In this document: piece after piece, positions 35,559 to 44,385 of the stretch
How the letters are laid out: every line of letters starts with the position of its first letter
How positions within the stretch are numbered: position 1 is the stretch's first letter
NCBI RefSeq assembly: GCF_019550795.1
Contig: NZ_CP080545.1
Coordinates: 3,692,001 to 3,756,000 of the forward strand
Source of the DNA: Paenibacillus sp. sptzw28
GTDB lineage: Bacteria > Bacillota > Bacilli > Paenibacillales > Paenibacillaceae
DNA: 64,000 nucleotides
Direction of reading: 5' to 3'
Notes under the pieces: generated by a model
The model's database searches: none
What the model saw: the letters and a program-made list of their open reading frames with translations, nothing else
What the model was told of the DNA's origin: nothing
Made by a program: the position numbers and the translations under genes

Positions 35559-36327
35559 CCGCCTGCACCATCCTGCGGGTATATTCGTGCCGTTCCGGCG
35601 AGAACAACTCTTCCGATTCGAATAAATCGGCCAAACGCCCCTCCTTCAATACAGCGATACGGTCGCTCATGTACCGTACCGAGGCGATATCGTGGGAAAT
35701 AAACAAATAAGACATATTAAATTCCTTCTGAAGCTCTTTGAGCAGATTCAAGATTTGCGCCTGAATGGAAACGTCGAGACTGGAGGTGGGCTCATCGCAG
35801 ATCAGCAGCTTCGGCTGCAGGCTGAGCCCTCGCGCTATCGCTACACGCTGCTTCTGGCCGCCGCTAAGCTGGTGCGGGTAATAATCGAGCAGACCGGTTC
35901 CCAAGCCGACTCTATCAAGCAATAAAGAAGCCGTCCCGCGTTTGGAATTCCGGTCGTTCCTCGGAAACTCCGGCACAGCTTCGGGATAATTCTCCAAAGG
36001 TTCAATAACCGTCTTCCAGATCGGCAAACGCGGATTTAATGAAGCGGCAGGATCTTGAAATACGACCTGAACATGCTGCCGGGCCAACCTTAAAGCACGG
36101 CCCGTAAGTGAATGGAAAGGAACACCGCTCAGCATAATCGATCCCCGGTCAGGCTTCTCCAGTCCTAAAATCAGCTTGGCCAAAGTGCTCTTGCCGCTTC
36201 CGCTTTCTCCAACCAGACCCACACACTCACCTTCCGCAATTGTAAAGCTGACGTCAGTTAACGCCAGGACGTCAGACGAGTACGATTTGCCGATGCCGCT
36301 CATCTCCAGCAGCTTCCTGCTTTTCAT
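35548..36327 (-). CDS. nikE: NikE/OppF-type ABC transporter ATPase
   Basis: The protein has 259 residues. Walker A GESGSGKST (about residue 40), the signature LSGGQKQRVAIARGL and Walker B LLICDEPTSSLD are intact. It powers import together with the NikD-like ATPase. ATG 36327 has GGAGG five bases upstream. It overlaps the end of the preceding ATPase gene by 56 bases, indicating tight coupling. It is the last gene of the operon. Metal, metallophore or peptide specificity cannot be decided from the ATPase. Confidence 0.88.
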   Translation of the reverse strand: MKSRKLLEMSGIGKSYSSDVLALTDVSFTIAEGECVGLVGESGSGKSTLAKLILGLEKPDRGSIMLSGVPFHSLTGRALRLARQHVQVVFQDPAASLNPRLPIWKTVIEPLENYPEAVPEFPRNDRNSKRGTASLLLDRVGLGTGLLDYYPHQLSGGQKQRVAIARGLSLQPKLLICDEPTSSLDVSIQAQILNLLKELQKEFNMSYLFISHDIASVRYMSDRIAVLKEGRLADLFESEELFSPERHEYTRRMVQAVTL

Positions 36328-37318
36328 CACGTCCTCCCCCTTCCTCATGATTCAAGTGGCAGGCAGCCACGTGCCCCTCCCGGATCTTTTTCATTTCCGG
36401 CGGAGTCTCGGCACACTGCTGCGTCCGGGACGGGCACCTGTTCCCGAAGGGGCAGCCCTGCTCCGCGACCGAGCCCGGCTCTCCGGGAATCGCGGCCAGC
36501 TTACCGGGCATACGCGCCGCCGTAAGCACTGGTCTTGCCTTAAGCAGAAGCTGCGTATAAGGATGCTGCGGGTTCATGCGGACATCTTTTGTCGCACCCT
36601 CTTCGATTAAACGGCCCCCATACATGACAGCCATTCGGTCCGTATGCTTAAGCACGTGATTCAAGTCGTGAGAAATAAGCAGAACAGCGCAATTCGTATC
36701 CTTCCGAAGATCTGCGATCAATTCGAGCACGCCTTCTCCCGTCAACACATCAAGAGCGGTTGTCGGCTCGTCTGCAATCAGGAGCGACGGCTTCAGCATC
36801 AGTGCAGCCGCCAAGGACGCCCTCTGAAGCTGGCCGCCGCTTAGCTGAAACGGATAGCTTGCAAATACCCGGGCCGCGGGAAGCTGAACCCGGTTAAGCC
36901 ATTCCATGGCGGTTTCCCGTGCTTCCTTGACGCCGGCTTGTTCATGGCTGCGGATTGTCTCGACGAGCTGCTTGCCGATTTTCATAAATGGCGTGAAGCT
37001 GCCCTGATAATTCTGAAACATGTAAGCAATTCTTTTACCCCGGACGCGTCTTCTCTCCCTCTCCGATAAAGAGCATAATTTCATCCCTTCCAAATAAATA
37101 TGGCCGGATGTAACATGAAGAGGTTTGGGCAGCAATCCGAGAACTGCCGCGGCGGTAACGCTTTTGCCGCTGCCGCTTTCCCCTACCAGCCCTATCATTT
37201 CACCGGGATAAACCGATAAATCGACGCCATGCACCAGACTGCGGTTATGTCTCCCTTTATTATGAATCGCCGAGATCGACACCCCGGACAGACGCAATAC
37301 AGGAATTGTATCGGTCAC
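36272..37318 (-). CDS. nikD: NikD/OppD-type ABC transporter ATPase
   Basis: The protein has 348 residues. Walker A GESGSGKSVT, signature LSGGQLQRASLAAAL and Walker B LLIADEPTTALD are present. The C-terminal oligopeptide/nickel ATPase extension has the cysteine motif GCPFGNRCPSRTQQCAE, ligand of a [4Fe-4S] cluster in this family. GTG 37318 (VTDTIPVL) is chosen because GGAGAGG sits seven bases upstream; the longer frame into the permease gene is not supported. Confidence 0.88.
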   Translation of the reverse strand: MTDTIPVLRLSGVSISAIHNKGRHNRSLVHGVDLSVYPGEMIGLVGESGSGKSVTAAAVLGLLPKPLHVTSGHIYLEGMKLCSLSERERRRVRGKRIAYMFQNYQGSFTPFMKIGKQLVETIRSHEQAGVKEARETAMEWLNRVQLPAARVFASYPFQLSGGQLQRASLAAALMLKPSLLIADEPTTALDVLTGEGVLELIADLRKDTNCAVLLISHDLNHVLKHTDRMAVMYGGRLIEEGATKDVRMNPQHPYTQLLLKARPVLTAARMPGKLAAIPGEPGSVAEQGCPFGNRCPSRTQQCAETPPEMKKIREGHVAACHLNHEEGGGRDEKQEAAGDERHRQIVLV

Positions 37319-37334
37319 CTGAACACCTCTCCAT

Positions 37335-38141
37335 CTATTCACTCTTCGCATCAAGAGACTCGCGAAGTCCGTCGCCGATTAAATTGCACGCCAGCACGAG
37401 CATCATAATGGCAACTCCCGGATATATCATAAGCTCGGGAGCGGTCTGAAAATAAGGTCTGCCGTCATTCAGCATCGCTCCCCATTCCGGTGCCGGCGGC
37501 TGGGCTCCCAGACCGAGATAGGAGAGCGAGGAAATAATCAGTATCACCTTGCCAATATCAAGCGCGGCAAGGACCAGCACCGGGGAAACAATCTGCGGCA
37601 GCAGATGCCGGCGCAGCAGCTTCCAGGTGCTGCAGCCTCCCACTCTTGCCGCCAGCACATATTCTCTTTCCCTTTCGGAGAGAACGATCCCCCTGACGAT
37701 CCGCGCGTAACTGATCCACTTGATAAGGACAACCGAAAGCATCAGATTCGTCAGGCTCGGCCCCAGAAAACCTGCAACGGCGATGGCCAGAATAAACTCC
37801 GGCAATGCAACTAGCCCGTCAGCCAAACGCATTAAGAACGCATCCAGACGACCGCCGATATACCCGGATATAAGACCTGCAGGTATGCCGACTATAATGA
37901 CGGCGATAACAACCAATGAGGTGATGCCCAGAGTTATTTGCGCTCCAGATGCGAGCCGGGAGAAAATGCAGCGTCCGAGGTTATCCGTTCCAAGAGGGTA
38001 TTTCATGCTTGGAGGTAAGAATCGTTCCCCCATATTAACACTTAGCGGATCGTTATCCACCAAATAAGGTCCCGCTGCGGCTGCAAAAACAATAAGCCCC
38101 AATAAAATCAAACCGAAGATCAGCATCGGGCGGCGAATCAT
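37335..38141 (-). CDS. nikC: NikC/OppC-type ABC transporter permease
   Basis: The protein has 268 residues with six predicted helices. The RFLPPSMKYPLGTDNLGRCI motif near the N-terminus is diagnostic for DppC/NikC proteins. The EAA loop (EREYVLAARVGGCSTWKLL) and the C-terminal GDGLRESLDAKS are typical. Its ATG overlaps the stop of the nikB-like gene by four bases (ATGA). Confidence 0.9.
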   Translation of the reverse strand: MIRRPMLIFGLILLGLIVFAAAAGPYLVDNDPLSVNMGERFLPPSMKYPLGTDNLGRCIFSRLASGAQITLGITSLVVIAVIIVGIPAGLISGYIGGRLDAFLMRLADGLVALPEFILAIAVAGFLGPSLTNLMLSVVLIKWISYARIVRGIVLSEREREYVLAARVGGCSTWKLLRRHLLPQIVSPVLVLAALDIGKVILIISSLSYLGLGAQPPAPEWGAMLNDGRPYFQTAPELMIYPGVAIMMLVLACNLIGDGLRESLDAKSE

Positions 38142-39082
38142 AGAGACACACCCTTTTCATACCGGATCCGCGGATCGATTATACTGTAGGACAGATCAAC
38201 AAGGAGGTTAATTGTAACGGCAAATACGCCGGTTAGCAGCACATATCCCTGAATAACCGGGTAATCGCGGCTAAAAATCGCTTCAACAGCCATACTGCCG
38301 AGGCCCGGCCACGAGAATAGGGTTTCAACGACTACCGCCCCGCCGAGCAGACTGCCGATGCCCATTCCGAATACCGTCACGACGGGCAGCAGCGCCGCCC
38401 GGAAGGCGTGCAGCGAAACGACGCGCCACTCCGGAAGACCTCTTCCCCTTGCCGCGCGGATATAATCGTGCGATAAGCTCTGCAGCAGTCCCGCCCGCAA
38501 CAATCGCGCATAGACTGCCGCCAAAGGAAAGCCTAAAGTGAACGAAGGCAGGATGATTTGTGTTAAGCTCCCTTTTCCCATCGAAGGCAGCAGCTGCAGC
38601 TTGAAGGCGAACAAATAGACAAGCATAAGTCCGAGCCAGAAGCCGGGGACTGCAGCGCCGACGAGTGCCAGGGCTCTGCTTAACAGGTCGGGCCATCTTC
38701 CCGGGTATCTGGCCGCAGCTATTCCGAGAGGAACGGATATCAGCAGCAGAACCGCCATGCCTCCTGCCGTTAATTGCAAGGTTGCGGGAAGCCGTTCCAT
38801 CAGCTCCTGCCAGACAGGCTTGCCTTTGACGTATGATTTGCCGAGATCGAGCTGCAGCAGCTTCCACATCCACTGTCCGTATTGGACGATAAGCGGCCGG
38901 TCGAAGCCGAGCTCCGCACGGAGCCTCTCTTCGTCGGCCGCTGTAACCAAGAGCTCATCGGCTTGCAAAATCGTCTTCACGGGATCGCCGGACGCCAGCT
39001 TCATCAAGGTGAACGTAGCCACCGAAAGAAGCAGCAGCACGATCAGCAGCTGAAGCGCGCGCTTTCTAACAATAAGCAGCAC
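38138..39082 (-). CDS. nikB: NikB/OppB-type ABC transporter permease
   Basis: The protein has 314 residues with the standard DppB/NikB layout: an N-terminal helix, a periplasmic loop with LRAELGFDRPLIVQYGQWMW, and further helices with the EAA region (DYIRAARGRGLPEWRVVSLH). It starts with GTG one base after the nikA-like stop. It forms the channel with NikC. Confidence 0.9.
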   Translation of the reverse strand: MLLIVRKRALQLLIVLLLLSVATFTLMKLASGDPVKTILQADELLVTAADEERLRAELGFDRPLIVQYGQWMWKLLQLDLGKSYVKGKPVWQELMERLPATLQLTAGGMAVLLLISVPLGIAAARYPGRWPDLLSRALALVGAAVPGFWLGLMLVYLFAFKLQLLPSMGKGSLTQIILPSFTLGFPLAAVYARLLRAGLLQSLSHDYIRAARGRGLPEWRVVSLHAFRAALLPVVTVFGMGIGSLLGGAVVVETLFSWPGLGSMAVEAIFSRDYPVIQGYVLLTGVFAVTINLLVDLSYSIIDPRIRYEKGVSL

Positions 39083-39083
39083 T

Positions 39084-40640
39084 TTACTTCACATCCATCG
39101 TATGCGTAAGCATGTAATATTCTTCACCGCCAGGCGTCCACCCTTCGATGCGATTATTAACGCCGACGATAATATTCGGGTACACACCGTAGCTGTGGGG
39201 CACTTCCTGGTTTATCACACTTACCGCCTCCTGCGTAAGCTTGACCCGCCCCGCCGTGTCACTCGTCGCATTCAGCTGTTTGATCATATCGCTGAGCCTG
39301 GTTATACTAATCTTGCTCGCATTTAACGAACCTTCCGGTGTAAAAGCACTGTTGAGAAAGTAGCCGCCGTCCCCTCGCGGAGCAGTCAAATTGCTGTAGG
39401 TCGCCATATCCCAGTCCTTGTTATCCTTCAAATATGCGTCGACGTTCTCAACTGTCTTAATGGTGACCGTAATACCCGCCTTTGCTGCATCGGATTGCAG
39501 CATCTGCGCAATCAACGGAAGCTCGGGTCTTCCTTTATAGGTGATCAGTTCAAGCGCGAGCGGCTTCCCATCCTTCAACAGCTTGCCGTCCGCTCCAGCC
39601 GTGTAGCCGGCATCTGCGAGCAGCGCCTTTGCTTTTGCCAAATCCGCCCCGTCTGCTGGATCCTTGCTGCCAAACGGAAGCTTGCTGTTGAAGGGTCCGT
39701 TAGCGGGGACGGCATTCCCCAGCATTATATCCTTGGCGATCGATTCGCGGTCGAGCAAATAGTTCATGGCCTGACGGACCTTCAAATCCTGCAGCAGCGG
39801 CCTTTGGTAGTTGTACAAAATATAATGAGCCCGCAGTCCTGGTACGGACTCGATCCGGAGCGACTTATTGCTCTTGATTGCATCTATGCTTTCGGCAGGC
39901 AAATTATATACGATGTCCGCCTCATTCGATTGCAGTGCAAGAGCGCGGACATTCGCGTCCTCATTAAATTTGAACGAGGCTTCCTTAAGCTTGGGCGTGC
40001 CTGCCCAGTAGCCGTCATAACGCTCGAGCTGAACTTCTACGTTCGGCTCAAATTTCTTGACCTTGAACGGTCCGGTTCCCACCGGGGCATTGTTGAATGC
40101 TTCCTTGCCCATTTTCTGCTCGGCCTGAACGCTGATGACGGACGCCGAGGGATTGACGAGCTCAGACGGAAGGGCCGGATACGGCTCGGTGGTCTTAATC
40201 GTGAGTGTCTGGCCGGCTGCTTCCATTGACTCTATCTTCAACGCTCCGGCCAGCGCTTCGCTTGCTGCGATTCCTCTTTCGAAGGATGCTTTGACCGCAG
40301 CAGCATCTGCCTTCGTACCGTCATGAAAGGTAACTCCTTCGCGGATGGTGAACACCCAGGTCGTTTCATTCGTGGCTTCCCATTTCTCCGCGAGCCAGCC
40401 CTCCAGACTAAGATCGGAACCCAGCTTTACCAAGGTTTCGGTAATTCCGGCCCGCAGCGGAGTACTGCCGTTATTGGGGTCCAGACTGCCGGTTTTGAAT
40501 GTGTATAATAGCGTTACTTTCTTGTCGTCAGCCTGTGTAGGAGCCTGCGTGGGAGCTTCCGCGCAGCCTGCCGCTGAGAGTGAGACAACGCCGGCCAGCA
40601 GGAGCGCAAGCGTTTTGGATCGTAATAAACTCGGTTTCAT
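39084..40640 (-). CDS. nikA: NikA/OppA-type substrate-binding lipoprotein
   Basis: The protein has 518 residues. A lipoprotein signal (LLAGVVSLSAAGCAEAP, Cys near 26) and a Q/A/P linker precede a family 5 solute-binding domain (TFKTGSLDPNNGSTPLRAGI, WVFTIREGVTFHDGTKADA, VGTGPFKVKKFEPN). This group binds nickel complexes, metallophores or short peptides. Neighbours are a COG0523 GTPase, a 2Fe-2S protein and znu genes rather than urease or hydrogenase genes. A role in zinc or metal-chelate uptake is therefore more likely than classical nickel uptake; this is inferred. Confidence 0.88.
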   Translation of the reverse strand: MKPSLLRSKTLALLLAGVVSLSAAGCAEAPTQAPTQADDKKVTLLYTFKTGSLDPNNGSTPLRAGITETLVKLGSDLSLEGWLAEKWEATNETTWVFTIREGVTFHDGTKADAAAVKASFERGIAASEALAGALKIESMEAAGQTLTIKTTEPYPALPSELVNPSASVISVQAEQKMGKEAFNNAPVGTGPFKVKKFEPNVEVQLERYDGYWAGTPKLKEASFKFNEDANVRALALQSNEADIVYNLPAESIDAIKSNKSLRIESVPGLRAHYILYNYQRPLLQDLKVRQAMNYLLDRESIAKDIMLGNAVPANGPFNSKLPFGSKDPADGADLAKAKALLADAGYTAGADGKLLKDGKPLALELITYKGRPELPLIAQMLQSDAAKAGITVTIKTVENVDAYLKDNKDWDMATYSNLTAPRGDGGYFLNSAFTPEGSLNASKISITRLSDMIKQLNATSDTAGRVKLTQEAVSVINQEVPHSYGVYPNIIVGVNNRIEGWTPGGEEYYMLTHTMDVK

Positions 40641-40661
40641 TATCTAATACCCCTCTATTTT

Positions 40662-41003
40662 TTAATCATTTGCTGCGGATATTCCGATTGCCGCCTTGCA
40701 GCTGTGCAGTATGTTCCGTCCGAGCGGACGGCCGGTATGTATAAGCTCATTCACAAGCCTTCTACCTATATCCGGAGTGACTTCACGGTACCAGTTGCCT
40801 TCCGGATAGTGAATGACAACGCAGGCGTCCTCGCATCTGCCATTGCAGCGCGTTCTTGTTGTATGAATTAGGGCATCTGCACCGCAGCGGGCTATCTCTT
40901 CACGAATGGCCTGTGTCACTTCTTCGCCTTGGCTCAGCATGCAGCTGCCGCCATTGCAAATGAGAAGGTGATGCTTCATTCCTTCCAAGTCCCTGGCTGT
41001 CAT
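40662..41003 (-). CDS. Thioredoxin-like [2Fe-2S] ferredoxin-domain protein
   Basis: The protein has 113 residues. Four cysteines are placed as in thioredoxin-like 2Fe-2S ferredoxins: CNGGSC near residue 16 and the pair RCNGRCEDAC near residue 50. It lies between the COG0523 GTPase and the nikA-like gene, all close and on one strand, so it is probably in the same operon. Similar proteins occur next to cobalamin and metal-insertion genes; its partner is unknown. ATG 41003 has AAGGAG eight bases upstream. Confidence 0.8.
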   Translation of the reverse strand: MTARDLEGMKHHLLICNGGSCMLSQGEEVTQAIREEIARCGADALIHTTRTRCNGRCEDACVVIHYPEGNWYREVTPDIGRRLVNELIHTGRPLGRNILHSCKAAIGISAAND

Positions 41004-41019
41004 AACACACACTCCTTCA

Positions 41020-41051
41020 AGTTCCGGTTTCTCATGACGAAGACCGGAACT
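41020..41051. other. Stem-loop between the COG0523 and ferredoxin genes
   Basis: AGTTCCGGT (41020-41028) and ACCGGAACT (41043-41051) form a perfect 9-bp stem without a U tract, just before the ferredoxin ribosome binding site. It could tune expression inside the operon. Confidence 0.45.
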
Positions 41052-41084
41052 ACCCGGCCCGGTCTCCCTGAAAGTTAATAGAAT

Positions 41085-42299
41085 TTACGGAAGAGCGGCT
41101 TCCAATTGTTCAGGTGCGGCATTCGGAAGATCATCCGGGAACCGGCTCCAGTCCTGACTCATTTCTTCTTCGGTAAGCAGGCATTCATCCAGGCTGGAGA
41201 TGAGGTTCGCCCGGTCCATTTCAATGCCGATGAAGACGATCTTGTTTATTCGGTCACCATACGTCTCATCCCAGTTGCGTGCAAGCTCCGGATCCTCGCT
41301 CAAAATCGCCTTCCGCTCTTCTTCGGACAATGCGGCGATCCAGTATCCGGAAGGTCCGAATTGGATCGATGGCCCGGCCTGACTCAGGCTTTGACCGAAT
41401 TCATTGCGGGAGGCAAGCCACATCATCCCTTTGGCTCTGACCACCTCCGCCGGCCAATCCTCCATCCACTGCATCAGCCTTTGCGGATGAAACGGCCTGA
41501 CCCGTTCGTAAACAAAAGAGGTAATTCCGTACTCTTCCGTTTCCGGCGTATGAACCGGATTCTCCATCTCCTTGATCCAGCCTGCCGAAGCGCTCGCTTC
41601 TTCGAAATTGAACAAGCCCGTATTCAATATGTCGGAAGGTTCCACCTTGCCCTGCTCAGTCCGGATAAGTTTGGCCCGCGGCTGGAGCTTTCTCAGTACA
41701 TCCTCCAGCTCCTCCAGTTCATCCTTATCCACCATGTCGCACTTATTAAGCAGCAGCACATCGCAGAATTCGATCTGGTCGATCAGCAAATCGACCACTT
41801 CCCTCGTATCATCTTCTCCTACGGCCTGGCTCCTCTCGAGCAGCGTCTCGCCGGAAGAATAGTCGTGCCAGAAACGGTAAGCGTCAACTACTGTTACCAT
41901 GCAGTCCAACCGGCAGAACCTGGATAAGTCGATGCCCTGCTCCTCATCGATATAAGTAAAGGTTTGCGCGACCGGTACCGGTTCGCCGACACCTGTCGAT
42001 TCGATGAGGATATAATCAAAGCGATTTTCAAGCGCCAGCCGTTCAACCTCTCGGAGCAGGTCTTCCCTGAGCGTGCAGCAGATGCATCCATTAGACATTT
42101 CAACCAATGTTTCGTTCGTCCGGGAAAGTCCTCCTCCATTCTTGACCAGCGCGGCGTCGATGTTCACTTCGCTCAAGTCGTTCACTATAACCGCCACTTT
42201 CAAGCCATTGCGGTTATTCAGAACATGATTAAGAACGGTAGTTTTACCTGCACCCAGGTAGCCGCTCAGGACGGTAACCGGTATTTTATCCTGGTTCAT
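41085..42299 (-). CDS. COG0523 GTPase, zinc-metallochaperone type (YciC/ZigA-like)
   Basis: The protein has 404 residues. It has a GTPase P-loop GYLGAGKTT at about residue 12, the metal-binding CICC motif (SNGCICCTLRED, about residue 72), the ESTGVGEP switch and the NKCD guanine-specificity motif, followed by a C-terminal CobW_C domain (about 270-395). COG0523 proteins deliver metal to client enzymes, often during zinc shortage. A Zur box lies 18 bases before its ATG, and the ribosome binding site GAGGTGATG overlaps the start region. The ferredoxin and nik-like genes follow. Confidence 0.9.
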   Translation of the reverse strand: MNQDKIPVTVLSGYLGAGKTTVLNHVLNNRNGLKVAVIVNDLSEVNIDAALVKNGGGLSRTNETLVEMSNGCICCTLREDLLREVERLALENRFDYILIESTGVGEPVPVAQTFTYIDEEQGIDLSRFCRLDCMVTVVDAYRFWHDYSSGETLLERSQAVGEDDTREVVDLLIDQIEFCDVLLLNKCDMVDKDELEELEDVLRKLQPRAKLIRTEQGKVEPSDILNTGLFNFEEASASAGWIKEMENPVHTPETEEYGITSFVYERVRPFHPQRLMQWMEDWPAEVVRAKGMMWLASRNEFGQSLSQAGPSIQFGPSGYWIAALSEEERKAILSEDPELARNWDETYGDRINKIVFIGIEMDRANLISSLDECLLTEEEMSQDWSRFPDDLPNAAPEQLEAALP

Positions 42300-42316
42300 C
42301 TCATCACCTCTTAATA

Positions 42317-42327
42317 GTAATAATTAC
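42317..42327. promoter_or_regulatory. Zur box upstream of the COG0523/nik-like operon
   Basis: GTAATAATTAC is the core of the Bacillus-type Zur operator (GTAATNATTAC). It lies just upstream of the ribosome binding site. Confidence 0.75.
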
Positions 42328-42346
42328 GTAAGTAACCGAAAACTTA

Positions 42347-42366
42347 AGCCGGAAGCACCTCCGGCT
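42347..42366 (-). other. Stem-loop in the COG0523 leader (possible terminator/attenuator)
   Basis: AGCCGGA (42347-42353) and TCCGGCT (42360-42366) form a 7-bp stem. On the minus strand TTAAGTTTTC follows. It may end znuCBA transcription or attenuate the downstream operon. Confidence 0.45.
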
Positions 42367-42371
42367 CTAAT

Positions 42372-42421
42372 AGTAAATTTTACTGATAAGTATCTTAACA
42401 GTGCCCTATAAGTAATGTCAA
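42372..42421 (-). promoter_or_regulatory. Promoter with adjacent GTAAATTTTAC palindrome
   Basis: On the minus strand TTGACA (42421-42416), 18 bases, TAAGAT (42397-42392) form a strong sigma-A promoter. The perfect palindrome AGTAAATTTTACT (42372-42384) covers the expected transcription start. Confidence 0.6.
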
Positions 42422-42471
42422 GACCCTCTGATCAAACTTCTTGATAGGCATAACGTTCTGGCGCTTGTTAG

Positions 42472-43446
42472 CTACTCGTTGAGCGCCTTCTCGAGCGCTG
42501 CAAGGTTTTGCTTCATAATGCCGATATAGTCCAGATCGTTTTTCTTATCTTCCTCGGTCAAGCCTTCAAGAGGATTCAATACGTCTGTTTTGGCGCCGAT
42601 CTCGTTAGCTACCGTCCCGGCAACCTGCGGGTCAACCAATGTTTCGAAGAAAATCGTTTTGACTTGATGTTCCTTCGCAAATTTCACGATTTCCGCCATC
42701 TTCTCCGGGGAAGGCTCTTGATCGGGAGAGAGTCCTGCAATAGGGATCTGCGTTAAACCGTATTGTTTGGCCAGATAGCCGAATGCGGCATGCTGGGTCA
42801 CAAAGTCTTTGAGCTTGACGTTCTCCAGACCGGTTCTATAAGCTGTATCCAATTCCTTCAGCTTAGCGATAAAGCTGTCCGCGTTTTTCTTGTAATCCGC
42901 CGCGTTGGCCGGGTCCGCTTTCTCGAATCCCGCAAGTATAGTCGTAACTTCTTGCTGGGCAAGCACGGGATCGAGCCATACATGCGGGTCAAGGACATGT
43001 CCGCTCTCATTGTCATGGTGACCCGGCTCTTCTTCTTCCGGAACGCCTTCCATAAGGTCAATGCCGCTGCTGGCTTCGACTGCAACCCGCTTATCATTGG
43101 CCGCGCTTTCGAGCGCCTGCTCAGCCCATCCTTCGACTATGCCGTTATAGACGAACACATCCGCTTCCTTTATCTGCGCCATGTCCTTCGCGCTCGGTTC
43201 CCAGTCGTGCGGTTCCGCTCCGGGCGGGATGAGAGCTACAACGTCCGCGTGATCTCCGCCAATCTGCTTGCTGAACTCATACATCGGATAAAATGTGGTT
43301 ACAACCTTGAGCTTCTTGCCTGCGTCTGCAGCCGGCCCAGCGTTCGCAGAGCCCTCGGAGCTGTTTCCCGATTTCCCTGCACATCCCGACAAGACGAGCG
43401 CAACTGCAGCAGCCATTAAAAATGATTTGGTAATCTTTGCTTTCAT
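42472..43446 (-). CDS. znuA: Zinc ABC transporter substrate-binding lipoprotein ZnuA/AdcA
   Basis: The protein has 324 residues. The lipobox VLSGCAGK (Cys near 22) is followed by a cluster A-I metal-binding domain: VVTTFYPMYEFSKQIGG, GAEPHDWEPS (His ligand), a short His/acid-rich loop (EPGHHDNESGH), LDPHVWLDP (His ligand), FVTQHAAFGYLA (His) and the closing acidic ligand region. It binds Zn2+ outside the membrane for ZnuBC. It is the last gene of znuCBA, 45 bases after znuB. Confidence 0.93.
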   Translation of the reverse strand: MKAKITKSFLMAAAVALVLSGCAGKSGNSSEGSANAGPAADAGKKLKVVTTFYPMYEFSKQIGGDHADVVALIPPGAEPHDWEPSAKDMAQIKEADVFVYNGIVEGWAEQALESAANDKRVAVEASSGIDLMEGVPEEEEPGHHDNESGHVLDPHVWLDPVLAQQEVTTILAGFEKADPANAADYKKNADSFIAKLKELDTAYRTGLENVKLKDFVTQHAAFGYLAKQYGLTQIPIAGLSPDQEPSPEKMAEIVKFAKEHQVKTIFFETLVDPQVAGTVANEIGAKTDVLNPLEGLTEEDKKNDLDYIGIMKQNLAALEKALNE

Positions 43447-43491
43447 TCGGTTTCTCTCCCATGCGTCTTTAATTTGTATATTTTTGTAGTT

Positions 43492-44385
43492 CTATTGCCC
43501 GGAAACATCCTTTGAGAAACGGGGAATCCGGCTGTATGCGGAAATTTCCGTTTCCCTGTCGCTTTTACGGCTTCTGATCCCGAGTTTCAGAACGGCTTTC
43601 TTGATTGTGATGCCTGAGACGAGAAACAACAGGAGTACAAGAGCGATCGTTCCTCCCGGAGGAGTGCTCAGCTGGTAAGATGCGGTCAGTCCCGAGAACA
43701 CGCCCGTAAGCCCAATCCCCATGGAGAGGAACAGCGCTGCCGTGAAGCTCGGAGCAATCCGGATCGCCAAAGCGGCCGGAAGAACGATCAGGGAGGATAC
43801 GAGCAAAACTCCTACAATCGGCATCGCCGCGGCGACGATCATACCTGTCAGCACACTGAAGCAGAGAGAAATCCATTTAACCGGAAGCCCGCCGGTTTTG
43901 GCGGTCTCTTCGTCGAAGGCGATTTGGTACAAAGGCCGGCGGAAGAGATAGAAGAAAGCTCCTCCGACCAATGCCACGAAGAACATTAACAGCAGCTGTG
44001 TCTGATTGACGGCCACCACAGATCCGAACAAATAAGACGAGAAGCTCTTATTGATATTCTGGTTGAGGCTCATCAGAACGACCGCCGAGGATAATCCGCC
44101 GACCATGATGATGGCGACTGAAATCTCGCTGTATGTCTTATATGATCTTCTTACATATTCGACGGCAATTGCGCCGATTATCGCCACGATAAATCCGGTC
44201 AGCGTCGGATCGACATGAAGGTAGGCGCCTCCTGCTATGCCGGCCAGCGAAACGTGCGACAGCATATCCGCCATTAACGCCTGCCTTCTGATCATCAAAT
44301 ATACGCCAAGTACGGAAGCGAGCAAAGCAATTATCCCACCGGCACAAAATGCCCGCTGCATGAAGTCGTAGTGCAGCATTTCCAT
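43492..44385 (-). CDS. znuB: Zinc ABC transporter permease ZnuB
   Basis: The protein has 297 residues with eight or nine hydrophobic helices. The opening MLHYDFMQRAFCAGGIIALL and LADMLSHVSLAGIAGG are typical of ABC-3 family zinc/manganese permeases. It overlaps znuC by 55 bases. Two ATGs are possible (44385, 44379); the second has better spacing from GGAGG. The C-terminal tail after the last helix is longer and more charged than usual. Confidence 0.92.
   Translation of the reverse strand: MEMLHYDFMQRAFCAGGIIALLASVLGVYLMIRRQALMADMLSHVSLAGIAGGAYLHVDPTLTGFIVAIIGAIAVEYVRRSYKTYSEISVAIIMVGGLSSAVVLMSLNQNINKSFSSYLFGSVVAVNQTQLLLMFFVALVGGAFFYLFRRPLYQIAFDEETAKTGGLPVKWISLCFSVLTGMIVAAAMPIVGVLLVSSLIVLPAALAIRIAPSFTAALFLSMGIGLTGVFSGLTASYQLSTPPGGTIALVLLLFLVSGITIKKAVLKLGIRSRKSDRETEISAYSRIPRFSKDVSGQ

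Noticed and set aside
39495..40229. Plus-strand frame of 244 codons
   Set aside because: Antisense shadow of the nikA-like gene.
41106..41927. Plus-strand frame of 273 codons
   Set aside because: Antisense shadow of the COG0523 gene, with no start signals.
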